DNA of 64,000 nt, taken from Schumannella sp. 10F1B-5-1. Lineage in GTDB: Bacteria; Actinomycetota; Actinomycetes; Actinomycetales; Microbacteriaceae. Below are positions 56,076-64,000 of this stretch, one piece after another. The notes under the pieces were generated by a model. It ran no database searches and was not told where the DNA came from. It saw only the letters and a program-made list of their open reading frames with translations. The stretch is from contig NZ_VHQH01000033.1 in NCBI RefSeq assembly GCF_006517535.1, positions 59,440-123,439 of the forward strand, written 5' to 3'. A program made the position numbers and the translations under genes. The number at the start of each line of letters is the position of its first letter. The first letter of the stretch is position 1.

Positions 56076-56242
56076 TCAGCGGCCCTCGGGTGCGGTCAGC
56101 GCATCGATCGCCGCACAGGCGAGCTCCATGCTGTCCGGGCCTCCGTGACCCTCGTGCTCTCGACGATCTCGAGCCGGGGGCCCGGCCCGAGCGTGCCGCC
56201 CGGGCGGCCGTGCAGGTAGAGCACCGGCGCCCCGGCGGGGTC
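56076..56242 (-). pseudogene. Internally deleted alpha/beta-hydrolase remnant
   Basis: Reading the minus strand, DPAGAPVLYLHGRPGGTLGPGP has the oxyanion HGxPG segment of alpha/beta hydrolases; a stop codon immediately precedes it. A frameshift after LEIVES leads to HEGHGGPDSMELACAAIDAL, a typical hydrolase C-terminus around the late histidine region, and an in-frame TGA at 56076. Nucleophile elbow and middle of the fold are missing. With flanking terminators this explains most of the 400-base gap 55997-56398. Confidence 0.5.
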
Positions 56243-56345
56243 TCACTCGTCTCCTAGGAGATCTGCGCGCCGTCAGGCCGTGGGAGCAGTCCGTGGGCGA
56301 AGGCCTCGAGTGGCGGATGCATCCGACCAGGCGAGGCGAGACGGA

Positions 56346-56382
56346 GAAGGGCCCCGTCGTCATGATGACGACGGGGCCCTTC
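56346..56382 (-). terminator. Terminator of the ctaE-qcrCAB unit
   Basis: A perfect 17-bp stem (56346-56362 with 56366-56382) and three-base loop, 17 bases after the qcrB stop on the minus strand. It could also act on plus-strand transcripts. Confidence 0.87.
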
Positions 56383-56398
56383 GGGGAGGTCACACGGC

Positions 56399-58036
56399 TC
56401 AGTGGTGGCCGTGCGAGCCCTCCTCGAGCTCCTTGTTGGTGACCGGCGCGATGCGGTCCTCGAAGAACCAGCCCGAGATCGCCGAGCGCATCTTGGCGCC
56501 CTGCGAGATGCGGCCACGCGCATCCGGTCGCACCATGACGGGGCGGTACTCCTCGTAGCTCACCAGGCGCCAGCGCTCGTACTCCGAGAGCTGCTCGTGC
56601 ACCTCGATGTACTCGCCGCCGGGGAGGCGGACGATGCGTCCCGACTCGAAGCCGTGCAGGGCGATCTCGCGGTCCTTCTTCTGCAGCGCGAGGCAGATGC
56701 GCTTCGTGACGAAGAAGGCGACGATCGGTCCGAGGATCGTGAGCGCCTGGATCACGTGGGTCACGCTCTCGATCGACAGCTTGAAGTGCGTCGCGATGAG
56801 GTCGGAGCTCGCCGCCGACCACAGTCCCGCGTAGAACGTGACGCCGGCGGCGCCGATCGCGGTGCGGGCCGGGGCGTTGCGCGGACGGTCGGCGATGTGG
56901 TGCTCGCGCTTGTCGTTCGTGATCCACGCCTCGAAGAACGGGTAGACCGCGACGAGGGCCAGGAACACCAGCAGCACCAGGATCGGCACGAGGATGTTCA
57001 TCGAGACCGTGTACGGCCCGATCATGAACTCCCAGCCCGGCGGAACGAGGCGCAGGGCGCCGTCGGCGAAGCCGATGTACCAGTCCGGCTGCGTTCCCGC
57101 CGACACCGGGGAGGGGTCGTAGGGGCCGTAGTTCCAGATCGGGTTGATCGTGACGGTCGCGGCGACCAGGGCGATCACGCCGAAGACGATGAAGAAGAAG
57201 CCGCCGGCCTTCGCCGCGAACACCGGCATGATCGGCGAGCCGACCACGTTGTCGTTCGTGCGGCCGGGGCCGGCGAACTGGGTGTGCTTGTTGACGATCA
57301 GCAGCAGCATGTGCACGCCGAGCAGGGCGACCAGGATCGCCGGCAGCAGCAGGATGTGCAGCGTGTAGAGACGGCCGACGATCTGCGTGCCCGGGAACTC
57401 GCCGCCGAACAGCAGATACGAGATCCAGGTGCCGAAGAACGGGACGCCCTTCACCATGCCGTCGATGATGCGGAGGCCGTTGCCCGAGAGCAGGTCGTCG
57501 GGGAGCGAGTAGCCGGTGAAGCCCTCGGCCATCGCCAGCACGAAGAGCAGGAAGCCGACGACCCAGTTGACCTCGCGCGGCTTGCGGAAGGCGCCCGTGA
57601 AGAACACGCGCAGCATGTGCAGGCCGATCGCGGCCACGAACAGCAGCGCCGCCCAGTGGTGGATCTGACGAATGAGGAGCCCGCCGCGGATGTCGAAGCT
57701 GATGTTCAGCGCCGACTGCATGGCCGCCGACATCTCGAGGCCCTTGAGCGGCACGTAGGAGCCGTCGTACTCGACCTCGGCCATCGAGGCCTGGAAGAAG
57801 AACGTCAGGAACGAGCCCGAGAGCAGGATGACGACGAAACTGTAGAGCGCGACCTCGCCGAGCATGAACGACCAGTGGTCGGGGAAGATCTTGCGGCCGA
57901 GCTCCTTGACGAGGCCCGACATGCTCGTGCGCTCGTCGACGTAGTTGGCGGCCCAGCTGGTGAAGCGGGTTCCGCGGCTCGGCTGCTGCTCGGCGTCCGC
58001 GGGGCGGGTCGCCGGGGCAGGGGCGGTGGTGGTCAT
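56399..58036 (-). CDS. qcrB: Cytochrome bc1 complex cytochrome b subunit
   Basis: A 545-residue subunit with eight or nine helices binding two b hemes and both menaquinol sites. It has GGLLIRQIHHWAALLFVAAI (heme histidines), HILLLPAILVALLGVHMLL (second pair), and the PEWY-like Qo site here PDWYIGF (residue region ~310). The extended C-terminal cytoplasmic part, with HGFESGRIVRLPGGEYIEVHE, is typical of actinobacteria. The ATG overlaps the qcrA stop. Confidence 0.95.
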   Translation of the reverse strand: MTTTAPAPATRPADAEQQPSRGTRFTSWAANYVDERTSMSGLVKELGRKIFPDHWSFMLGEVALYSFVVILLSGSFLTFFFQASMAEVEYDGSYVPLKGLEMSAAMQSALNISFDIRGGLLIRQIHHWAALLFVAAIGLHMLRVFFTGAFRKPREVNWVVGFLLFVLAMAEGFTGYSLPDDLLSGNGLRIIDGMVKGVPFFGTWISYLLFGGEFPGTQIVGRLYTLHILLLPAILVALLGVHMLLLIVNKHTQFAGPGRTNDNVVGSPIMPVFAAKAGGFFFIVFGVIALVAATVTINPIWNYGPYDPSPVSAGTQPDWYIGFADGALRLVPPGWEFMIGPYTVSMNILVPILVLLVFLALVAVYPFFEAWITNDKREHHIADRPRNAPARTAIGAAGVTFYAGLWSAASSDLIATHFKLSIESVTHVIQALTILGPIVAFFVTKRICLALQKKDREIALHGFESGRIVRLPGGEYIEVHEQLSEYERWRLVSYEEYRPVMVRPDARGRISQGAKMRSAISGWFFEDRIAPVTNKELEEGSHGHH

Positions 58037-59106
58037 CAGTGCTCACGCTCCCAGAAGCTGGGTCCGACGGGCTCGTGGAAGTCGCTCCGCGCGCGGAGGT
58101 AGCCCTCGTCGTCGACGTAGATGGGAAGCTGCGGCAGCGGGCGCTTGGCCGGTCCGAAGATCACCTCGGCTTCGCGGGTGATGTCGAACTGCGACTGGTG
58201 GCACGGGCACAGCAGGTGGTGGGTCTGCTGCTCGTACAGCGCCACGGGGCAGCCGACGTGCGTGCAGATCTTGGAGTAGGCGACGATGCCGTCGTAGGCC
58301 CAGTTCTCGCGGCCCTTCGACGGGTGCAGGTCCTCGGGCTTGAGGCGCATGAGGAGCACGGCCGCCTTGGCCTTCTCCTCGAGCTTGTGCTCGCTGTCGT
58401 TGAGGCCCTCGGGGATGACGTGGAACGCGGAGCCGAGCGTGACCTCCGACGCCTTGATGGGCGTGCCGGAGGGGTCGCGGGTGAGGCGCGTGTCCTTCTT
58501 CCACATCGTGTGGCGCAGGACGTCGTTGGCGTCCTCCTTCGGCGCGAGGCCGCGGAACAGCACGATGCCGGGAAGCGGGAAGGCGGCGAGGGCGCCGATG
58601 AGGGTGCCCACGATCGCCTTGCGGCGGGAGAAGCCCGACTCCTCGTTGCCGGCGGTGAAGACCGCGACGGCCTTCTCGCGGGTCTCCGGGGTGCCGCGCG
58701 TGGGGTGGCGCATCTCGACCAGGTCGTGGCCGTGCATGAGCGACTTGGCCCAGTGCACCGCGCCGAAGCCGATGCCGAACAGGCCGAGCGCGATGCCCAG
58801 TCCGATCAGGAGCGTCGTGATGCGGGTCGTCGACGGGTCGACGGCGCCGTGCGTGTCCAGGGGGAAGGCGACGTAGGCCGCGACGGCGCCGACGGCGCCC
58901 ACGATGCCCAGCACGAACCACGCGACGACGCGGCGCTCCTGCTGCTTCTCCTTGGCGGGGTCGAGGTCGGCGACGCGCTTCCGCTCCGGCGGGAAGCCGG
59001 GGTTCTGCGGACGGTCGGTCGGCACGACGGCAGCACTGCGCGGACCGGGGTCCGTCGCGATGATCTCGACGGCGGTGCCGGAATCGGCGCTGCCATGGTC
59101 TGCCAT
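58036..59106 (-). CDS. qcrA: Cytochrome bc1 complex Rieske iron-sulfur subunit
   Basis: A 356-residue protein of the actinobacterial form with three transmembrane helices (about 60-80, 98-118, 165-185) ahead of the Rieske domain. Cluster ligands are in CTHVGC and CPCHQS (about residues 283-305), each with one Cys and one His. The long N-terminus before the first helix is polar. GAGAGGA precedes the ATG. It sits between qcrC and qcrB as in other actinobacteria. Confidence 0.95.
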   Translation of the reverse strand: MADHGSADSGTAVEIIATDPGPRSAAVVPTDRPQNPGFPPERKRVADLDPAKEKQQERRVVAWFVLGIVGAVGAVAAYVAFPLDTHGAVDPSTTRITTLLIGLGIALGLFGIGFGAVHWAKSLMHGHDLVEMRHPTRGTPETREKAVAVFTAGNEESGFSRRKAIVGTLIGALAAFPLPGIVLFRGLAPKEDANDVLRHTMWKKDTRLTRDPSGTPIKASEVTLGSAFHVIPEGLNDSEHKLEEKAKAAVLLMRLKPEDLHPSKGRENWAYDGIVAYSKICTHVGCPVALYEQQTHHLLCPCHQSQFDITREAEVIFGPAKRPLPQLPIYVDDEGYLRARSDFHEPVGPSFWEREH

Positions 59107-59143
59107 GAGGTTCCTCTCGCTGTGTTTCTCGTGCCGAGGTGGA

Positions 59144-59992
59144 CTAGTTGGACTTGGCCGTCAGCCAGACGGTGATCGCGACGATCGAGCCCAGGGCGAA
59201 GATCCACACGAAGAGGCCCTCCGACACCGGTCCGAGGTCGCCGAGGTCCAGTCCGCCGGGGGAGGCGTGCTCGTCGAGGTAGGTGAGGTAGGCGATGATG
59301 TTCGCCTTGTCCTCGGGGCTGATGTTCTGGTCGTTGAACACCGGCATGTTCTGCGGGCCGGTGATCATGGCCTCGTAGATGTGGGCGGCGCTGACGCCCT
59401 TGAGGCTCGGCGCGAACTTGCCCTCGGTGAGCGCGCCGCCGGCGCCGGCGACGTTGTGGCACATGGCGCAGTTGATGCGGAAGAGCTCGGCGCCCTCGGT
59501 GACGTCGCCCTTGCCGGTGAGGTATTCGTCGGCGGGGATGTCGGGGCCGGGAGCCAGCGAGGCGATGTAGGCCGCGAGGTCCTTGGTCTGCTCATCCGTG
59601 AACTGCGGGGGCTTGCGCTCAGCCTGCGGTCCCTGCACGGCCATCGGCATGCGGCCGGTGCCGACCTGGAAGTCGACCGACGCGGCGCCGACGCCCAGCA
59701 GGGTCGGGGCCTGGTTGGTGCCCTCGCCGTTGGAGCCGTGGCAGGTGGCGCAGTTGGCCTGGAACAGCTTCTCGCCGTTCTCCTTGTCCGCGGTCGCGAT
59801 CGAGGCGTTCCCGCCCTCCTCGGCGCTGGCGGCCGTGGTGAACATCGCGTAGGCGCCGCCCGTGGCGAGCAGGCCGACGACGAGCAGGGCGACCGACGCC
59901 AGCGGCGAGCGGCGGCCCGTGCGGGTGCTGCGGGCCGGACGGCCGGTGCGGGCCGGTCGGCTGGGACGGGGGCTGGAGGCTGACTTCGCCAT
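59144..59992 (-). CDS. qcrC: Cytochrome bc1 complex diheme cytochrome c subunit
   Basis: A 282-residue membrane-anchored diheme c-type cytochrome. An N-terminal hydrophobic segment (VALLVVGLLATGGAYAMF) acts as signal/anchor; CATCH (about residue 81) and CAMCH (about residue 178) bind the two hemes; a C-terminal helix (SEGLFVWIFALGSIVAITVW) anchors it. It replaces soluble cytochrome c by passing electrons directly to CtaC. No strong ribosome-binding site; the gene follows ctaE after 52 bases. Confidence 0.95.
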   Translation of the reverse strand: MAKSASSPRPSRPARTGRPARSTRTGRRSPLASVALLVVGLLATGGAYAMFTTAASAEEGGNASIATADKENGEKLFQANCATCHGSNGEGTNQAPTLLGVGAASVDFQVGTGRMPMAVQGPQAERKPPQFTDEQTKDLAAYIASLAPGPDIPADEYLTGKGDVTEGAELFRINCAMCHNVAGAGGALTEGKFAPSLKGVSAAHIYEAMITGPQNMPVFNDQNISPEDKANIIAYLTYLDEHASPGGLDLGDLGPVSEGLFVWIFALGSIVAITVWLTAKSN

Positions 59993-60044
59993 GCGCTGCG
60001 AGGTGTCCGATCTGTTTCGTGGGTCGACGTCGAGGACGGGTCGG

Positions 60045-60671
60045 CTATCTCAGGACGTAGATGACGAGGAAGAGGCCGATCCACACCACGTCGACGAAGT
60101 GCCAGTAGTACGACACGGTGATCGCGGTGGTCGCCTCCTTGTGGGTGAAGCGGCGCACCGCGAAGGTGCGGCCGATCACGAACAGGAAGGCCAGGAGTCC
60201 GCCGGTCACGTGCAGACCGTGGAACCCGGTGGTGAGGTAGAAGGCCGAGCCGTAGGAGTCCGACTGGAATCCGACGCCCTCGGTGACGAGGTTCGCGTAC
60301 TCGTAGATCTGGCCGACGACGAAGACCGCGCCCATGGCGAAGGTCACGTAGAACCACTCGACGAGGCCCCAGTTCCACGGCTTCCAGTCGGTGCGGCGCG
60401 GCTGCAGGCGCTCGGCGGCGAACACGCCGAACTGGCAGGCGAACGACGACAGCACGAGGATGATCGTGTTGGTCAGCGAGTAGGGGAAGTCGAGCTTCGA
60501 CGACTGCTCGGCCCACAGCTCGGGCGAGACCGACCGCAGCGTGAAGTAGATCGCGAAGAGGCCCGCGAAGAACATGACCTCGCTGCCCAGCCACACGATG
60601 ACTCCGACCGACGTGACGTTCGGCCGGTTGACGACCACCGGGGTCCTGGGGAGTGAAGTCGCTGCAGTCAC
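60045..60671 (-). CDS. ctaE: Cytochrome c oxidase subunit III
   Basis: A 208-residue five-helix subunit of the aa3 oxidase. It has [44 protein letters not shown] and [19 protein letters not shown], the latter with the conserved His/Asp. First gene of ctaE-qcrCAB; its GTG is six bases after a CATAAT hexamer. Divergent from trpD, a conserved actinobacterial arrangement. Confidence 0.96.
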   Translation of the reverse strand: MTAATSLPRTPVVVNRPNVTSVGVIVWLGSEVMFFAGLFAIYFTLRSVSPELWAEQSSKLDFPYSLTNTIILVLSSFACQFGVFAAERLQPRRTDWKPWNWGLVEWFYVTFAMGAVFVVGQIYEYANLVTEGVGFQSDSYGSAFYLTTGFHGLHVTGGLLAFLFVIGRTFAVRRFTHKEATTAITVSYYWHFVDVVWIGLFLVIYVLR

Positions 60672-60677
60672 GCATCC

Positions 60678-60743
60678 ATTATGGCCCCATGTGAGAGTGC
60701 CCAGAACGCACCGGGAGGCGGGTGTCGCCCCGATCGCTACGAT
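60678..60743. promoter_or_regulatory. Divergent leaderless -10 elements for ctaE and trpD
   Basis: On the minus strand CATAAT (60678-60683) ends six bases before the ctaE GTG. On the plus strand TACGAT (60738-60743) ends six bases before the trpD ATG at 60750. Both genes therefore lack leaders; the whole intergenic region is 78 bases. Confidence 0.55.
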
Positions 60744-60749
60744 TCAGGC

Positions 60750-61802
60750 ATGGCGATGACCCCGAGCTGGCCGGAACTGCTGACGCGACTGCTCGAGGGG
60801 GAGCACCTCACCATCTCCGAGTCGGCCTGGGCCATGGGCGAGATCGTCGCTGGGAGGGCGACCCCGGCGCAGCTGGCGGCCTTCCTGATCGCGCTGCGCG
60901 CCAAGGGCGAGACGGTGGATGAGGTGGTCGGGTTCCGCGACGCGATCCTCGACAGCGCCCTGCCGCTCTCGGTCGACTCGATGGCGCTCGACATCGTCGG
61001 CACCGGCGGCGACCGCTTCGGCACGGTGAACGTGTCGACTATGTCGTCGATCGTCTGCGCGGCCGCCGGCGCCCGCGTGATCAAGCACGGCAACAAGGCG
61101 GCCTCGTCGGCATCGGGGTCGTCGGATGTGCTCACGGCGCTCGGCATCGACCTGAGCATCCCGCCGGAGAAGGTCGCCGAGGTGCTCGACGGCACCGGCA
61201 TCACCTTCGCGTTCGCGTCGCTGTTCCACCCGGGCTTCCGACACGCGGGTCCGGTGCGCGCCGAGCTCGGCGTGCCGACGGTGTTCAACTTCCTCGGCCC
61301 GCTCGTGAATCCGGCACGCCCCGAGGCCTCGGCCGTCGGCGTGGCGAATCCGGAGAAGATCCCGCTGTTCGTGGGCGTGTTCCAGACCCGCGGCGCGACG
61401 GCGCTGGTCTTCCGCGGCGACGACGGGCTCGACGAGCTCACCACGACCGGGCACAGCCACCTCTGGGAGGTCAGCCGCGGCTCGGTGACCGAGCACGATC
61501 TCGACCCGGCCGACCTCGGCATCCGCCGCGCATCCATCGACCAGCTCCGCGGTGGCGAGCCGGCTCACAACGCCGCGGTCGTGCGCGCGACGCTCGCGGG
61601 CGAGGAGGGGCCGGTGCGCGACATCGTGCTGCTCAACGCCGCCGCGGGGCTCGTCGCCTGGGACCTCGCGCAGGATCACACCCGGGCCGAGCAGGACATC
61701 CGGGCGCGGTTCCGGGCGCGCATCGCGGATGCGGCGGCCGTGATCGACGACGGGTCGGCGACCGCGAAGCTCGACGCCTGGGTCGCGGCGACCACCGCCT
61801 GA
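60750..61802 (+). CDS. trpD: Anthranilate phosphoribosyltransferase
   Basis: A 350-residue enzyme of tryptophan synthesis (anthranilate plus PRPP). It has the PRPP-binding DIVGTGGDRFGTVNVSTMSS and the KHGNKAASSASGSSDVL loop, FLFHPGFRHAGPVRAELGVPT-type anthranilate region (SLFHPGFRHAGPVR), and FNFLGPLVNPARP. The ATG at 60750 is chosen because it follows the -10 by six bases; an in-frame start at 60681 would overlap the ctaE promoter. No other trp gene is nearby. Confidence 0.95.
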   Translation: MAMTPSWPELLTRLLEGEHLTISESAWAMGEIVAGRATPAQLAAFLIALRAKGETVDEVVGFRDAILDSALPLSVDSMALDIVGTGGDRFGTVNVSTMSSIVCAAAGARVIKHGNKAASSASGSSDVLTALGIDLSIPPEKVAEVLDGTGITFAFASLFHPGFRHAGPVRAELGVPTVFNFLGPLVNPARPEASAVGVANPEKIPLFVGVFQTRGATALVFRGDDGLDELTTTGHSHLWEVSRGSVTEHDLDPADLGIRRASIDQLRGGEPAHNAAVVRATLAGEEGPVRDIVLLNAAAGLVAWDLAQDHTRAEQDIRARFRARIADAAAVIDDGSATAKLDAWVAATTA

Positions 61803-61933
61803 GGCAGGCTGACGGGCCGAGCCGCGTCGCGCGGACGAGTCACGACGACCCCCGCGGGCGCACCGCGTGACGCCCCGGTGAACGGATTCCCAGAGTCGTG
61901 GTCGGGTTCTTCCCCGCGCGTGTCGGCCGCGCG

Positions 61934-61939
61934 TAGATT
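61934..61939 (+). promoter_or_regulatory. -10 element for dhaK
   Basis: TAGATT, about 72 bases before the dhaK ATG. The leader contains a small GGGATC...GATCCC hairpin (61957-61974) and GAGAGGA as ribosome-binding site. The 209-base gap 61803-62011 holds no gene. Confidence 0.4.
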
Positions 61940-62011
61940 CGGCCTCGGACCGAGAGGGATCACCCCCGATCCCGGCCAGCGTCGGCATCGGTCGCGAGAG
62001 GACCCGAGTTC

Positions 62012-63013
62012 ATGAAGAAGCTCATCAACGACCCGAAGAACGTCGTCGCCGAGGCCCTCGAGGGCGTCGCGCTCGCGCATCCCGGTCTGCTGACCGTCGT
62101 GGCCGAGCCCGCCCACATCCACCGCGCCGACGCGCCCGTGCAGGGCAAGGTCGGCCTCGTCTCGGGCGGCGGCAGCGGCCACGAGCCCCTGCACGGCGGC
62201 TTCGTCGGCTACGGGATGCTCGACGCCGCCGTTCCCGGACCCGTCTTCACCTCGCCGACCCCCGACCCGATCGTCGAGGCCACCAAGGCCGTCGACGGCG
62301 GCGCCGGCGTGCTGCACATCGTGAAGAACTACACGGGCGACGTGCTCAACTTCGAGACCGCCGCCGACCTCGCCGCGGCGGAGGGCATCGAGGTGCGCGC
62401 GGTCGTGATCGACGACGACGTGGCCGTCAAGGACTCCCTCTACACCGCCGGTCGCCGCGGCGTCGCGGGCACGGTGCTGGTCGAGAAGATCGCCGGCGCG
62501 GCCGCGCAGCGCGGCGACGACCTGGATGCGGTCACCGCGATCGCCGAGAAGGTCAACGCCCAGGTGCGCTCGATGGGCGTCGCGCTGACCGCGCCGACCG
62601 TGCCGCACGCCGGCGAGCCCAGCTTCTCGATCGGCGACGACGAGATCGAGATCGGCATCGGCATCCACGGTGAGCCCGGCCGCGAGCGCGTGGGACTGGA
62701 GCCGGCCGATCAGATCGTCGACCGCATCCTGCACCCGATCATCGAGGATCTGCCCTTCGCCTCGGGCGACAAGGTGCTCCTCTTCGTCAACGGCATGGGC
62801 GGCACCCCGCTCGTCGAGCTCTACATCGCCTTCCGCCGCGCCGCGCAGGTGCTGGCAGAGAACGGCATCGAGGTCACGCGCACGCTGGTCGGCAACTACG
62901 TCACGTCGCTCGAGATGCAGGGCTTCTCGATCACCGTGCTCAAGCTCGACGACGAGTTGACTGAACTCTGGGACGCGCCGGTGCAGACCGCGGCCCTGCG
63001 CTGGGGGCGCTGA
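62012..63013 (+). CDS. dhaK: Dihydroxyacetone kinase subunit DhaK
   Basis: A 333-residue substrate-binding subunit. It has [42 protein letters not shown] and GIGIHGEPG, in which His219 forms the hemiaminal with dihydroxyacetone. DhaK needs the nucleotide-binding DhaL and usually a PTS donor DhaM; neither follows within the window, where composition changes directly after the stop. Length is complete for DhaK. It may use DhaL encoded elsewhere. Confidence 0.95.
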   Translation: MKKLINDPKNVVAEALEGVALAHPGLLTVVAEPAHIHRADAPVQGKVGLVSGGGSGHEPLHGGFVGYGMLDAAVPGPVFTSPTPDPIVEATKAVDGGAGVLHIVKNYTGDVLNFETAADLAAAEGIEVRAVVIDDDVAVKDSLYTAGRRGVAGTVLVEKIAGAAAQRGDDLDAVTAIAEKVNAQVRSMGVALTAPTVPHAGEPSFSIGDDEIEIGIGIHGEPGRERVGLEPADQIVDRILHPIIEDLPFASGDKVLLFVNGMGGTPLVELYIAFRRAAQVLAENGIEVTRTLVGNYVTSLEMQGFSITVLKLDDELTELWDAPVQTAALRWGR

Positions 63014-63097
63014 AGAAGAAACCAGATCCAAACCAGGTCTTTCAGCAACACAAGCTGGAACGAGCGGAACGAGCGCTCATCCCAGGCCTACGACGAT

Positions 63098-63129
63098 AGC
63101 CCCGCACCCAGTTCGGCTGAGGCGGGGCT
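63098..63129. terminator. Terminator-like hairpin downstream of dhaK
   Basis: AGCCCCGC (63098-63105) pairs with GCGGGGCT (63122-63129); a CAG/CTG pair lies inside the loop. It is followed by TTCGTCTG. The region 63014-63211 otherwise contains a GGAACGAGC tandem repeat (63057-63076) and no gene. Confidence 0.7.
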
Positions 63130-63199
63130 TTCGTCTGTTCGTCGGAACGCACCCGTCCGCAAGATCGCCGGAACTACGTCGAGCAGCGACAGGTAGCCG

Positions 63200-63205
63200 T
63201 AGCGT
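63200..63205 (+). promoter_or_regulatory. -10 element for the nuclease-like gene (leaderless)
   Basis: TAGCGT, exactly six bases before the GTG at 63212. Confidence 0.5.
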
Positions 63206-63211
63206 GAGGTC

Positions 63212-63853
63212 GTGCTCATCGCCGGATCCGAAGACGCCGACCTCCTCGCTGTTCTGTCATCGTTGGCAGCGCGACGCCCTGTGTTCCACAGCGAGCGCGA
63301 CTTCCAGTTCGAGCTCGCGTGGGAGGTGCGCACGCGCGTTCCGGATGTGCGCGTCTATCTGGAACCGCGACCGTCCGCGAACGTTCACCTTGACCTGGCG
63401 TTCGAGCATGACGGCGCCTACTCGGCGCTGGAGCTGAAGTACCTGACGCGGCATTGGGACGGTACAGATCCCAGCGGTCAGAGCTTCACCCTCACCAACC
63501 AGGGCGCGCTCGACTACGGGCGGTACGGGGGCGTTCGCGACGTGACCAGGATTGAGTCGTTCCTCCGTAGCCGACCAGGCTCGAACGGGGCAGCGATCGC
63601 GCTCACCAACGATTCCGGCTACTGGCGGCAGCGCGCGACGACGGCCCGCGACGCGGCGTTCCGCATCGCGGAGGGCCAGAAGCTCCATCGCGAACTGCGG
63701 TGGTCTTCGCCTCCGTCCAGCAAGAAGCACGACCATCCGCTGTCTGTTGCCGGACTGTACGAGTTGTCCTGGTCCAACTACTCCGCCTTCGGTGGGCCGG
63801 ATGGAATCCGTCAGTTGGTCATCGAAGTGAACGGACCATCGATCGGCAACTGA
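63212..63853 (+). CDS. Conserved hypothetical protein, PD-(D/E)XK nuclease-like
   Basis: A 213-residue protein. The order of motifs, HSERDFQFELAWEV (helix with Glu34/Glu38), VHLDLAFE (Asp61), SALELKYLT (Glu74-x-Lys76), then NQGALDYGRYGGVRDVTRIE (about 96-115), matches the PD-(D/E)XK fold: D, ExK and a following conserved Gln/Asp/Arg helix. No added domain, signal peptide or membrane segment is seen. Nuclease function is inferred; target is unknown and no methylase or helicase is visible before the window ends. Codon usage is looser (more A/T third positions) than in the core genes, suggesting transfer. Confidence 0.6.
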   Translation: MLIAGSEDADLLAVLSSLAARRPVFHSERDFQFELAWEVRTRVPDVRVYLEPRPSANVHLDLAFEHDGAYSALELKYLTRHWDGTDPSGQSFTLTNQGALDYGRYGGVRDVTRIESFLRSRPGSNGAAIALTNDSGYWRQRATTARDAAFRIAEGQKLHRELRWSSPPSSKKHDHPLSVAGLYELSWSNYSAFGGPDGIRQLVIEVNGPSIGN

Positions 63854-63919
63854 CCGAGCTTCGCGCTGCGTTATGCAGTGGAGCGGTCGAAATGGACTCC
63901 GACCATCCGATCGACCACC

Positions 63920-64000
63920 GAGACCAGAGCGACCTGTCCCGGGTTCCGTGGAGTGTTTCGGTGTGATCATGCCGCGGTTGCGGCGGGGTTGTGAAGGGTT
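63920..64000. mobile_element. Possible insertion-sequence edge
   Basis: After the nuclease-like gene, GACCTGTCCCGGGTTCCGTG (63929-63948) resembles the terminal sequences of IS3-type elements as I recall them. No transposase is visible; the window ends 52 bases later. It is tentative. Confidence 0.2.

Noticed and set aside
56063..56257. Plus-strand 64-codon open frame in the gap after the acetyltransferase gene
   Set aside because: No ribosome-binding site or similarity is visible, and the minus strand of the same DNA explains it better as a hydrolase remnant.

Overview
The window is a very GC-rich, gene-dense chromosomal segment of an actinobacterium. It looks like the family Microbacteriaceae, on four grounds: an undisrupted actinobacterial dcw (division/cell wall) cluster with sepF and wag31/divIVA, the pgsA-garA-ftsR order, a bcc-aa3 respiratory set (ctaC/D/F, ctaE-qcrCAB), and frequent use of the word GGATGC/GCATCC. 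The species cannot be named from this sequence.

Layout. 1-2873 is the end of an exopolysaccharide cluster: a truncated O-antigen-ligase-like polymerase, two family-2 glycosyltransferases and a serine-acetyltransferase-like enzyme. 2895-5397 is a conserved signalling and regulatory block: a phosphatidyltransferase, GarA/OdhI, FtsR and a second MerR protein. 5453-11708 holds two ParA/MinD-type ATPases around pyruvate carboxylase, then peptide deformylase. 11745-16972 carries acyl-CoA ligase, ROK glucokinase, a PlsC-type acyltransferase and class II DAHP synthase. 17053-22543 resembles the mycobacterial aroG-pknL-Rv2175c-idsA2 neighbourhood: a PASTA kinase, a LysM/transglycosylase-like protein, an Rv2175c-like protein, a polyprenyl diphosphate synthase and a DUF3040 protein.

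22837-42695 is the dcw cluster: mraZ, rsmH, ftsL-like, ftsI, murE, murF, mraY, murD, ftsW, murG, murC, ftsQ, ftsZ, yggS, sepF, wag31, lspA, rluD. 42744-51870 has dnaE, a flavin-reductase-like gene, hisD, nrdR, pyrD, a DUF3043 protein and an M20 peptidase. 51974-60671 has an A-type Fe-S carrier followed by the cytochrome c oxidase and bc1 genes on facing strands, separated by terminators and a degraded hydrolase remnant. trpD and a solitary dhaK follow. The last ~1 kb (63014-64000) is compositionally different: a conserved PD-(D/E)XK-like hypothetical gene and possibly an insertion-sequence edge.

The regulatory DNA is the most interesting part. Many genes have a -10-like hexamer exactly six bases before the start codon, implying leaderless mRNAs. 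The promoters of the second merR, ftsQ and ftsZ share an upstream word. The merR and ftsZ leaders also share a 20-bp operator-like element, which suggests a small division regulon governed by the FtsR/MerR pair encoded here.
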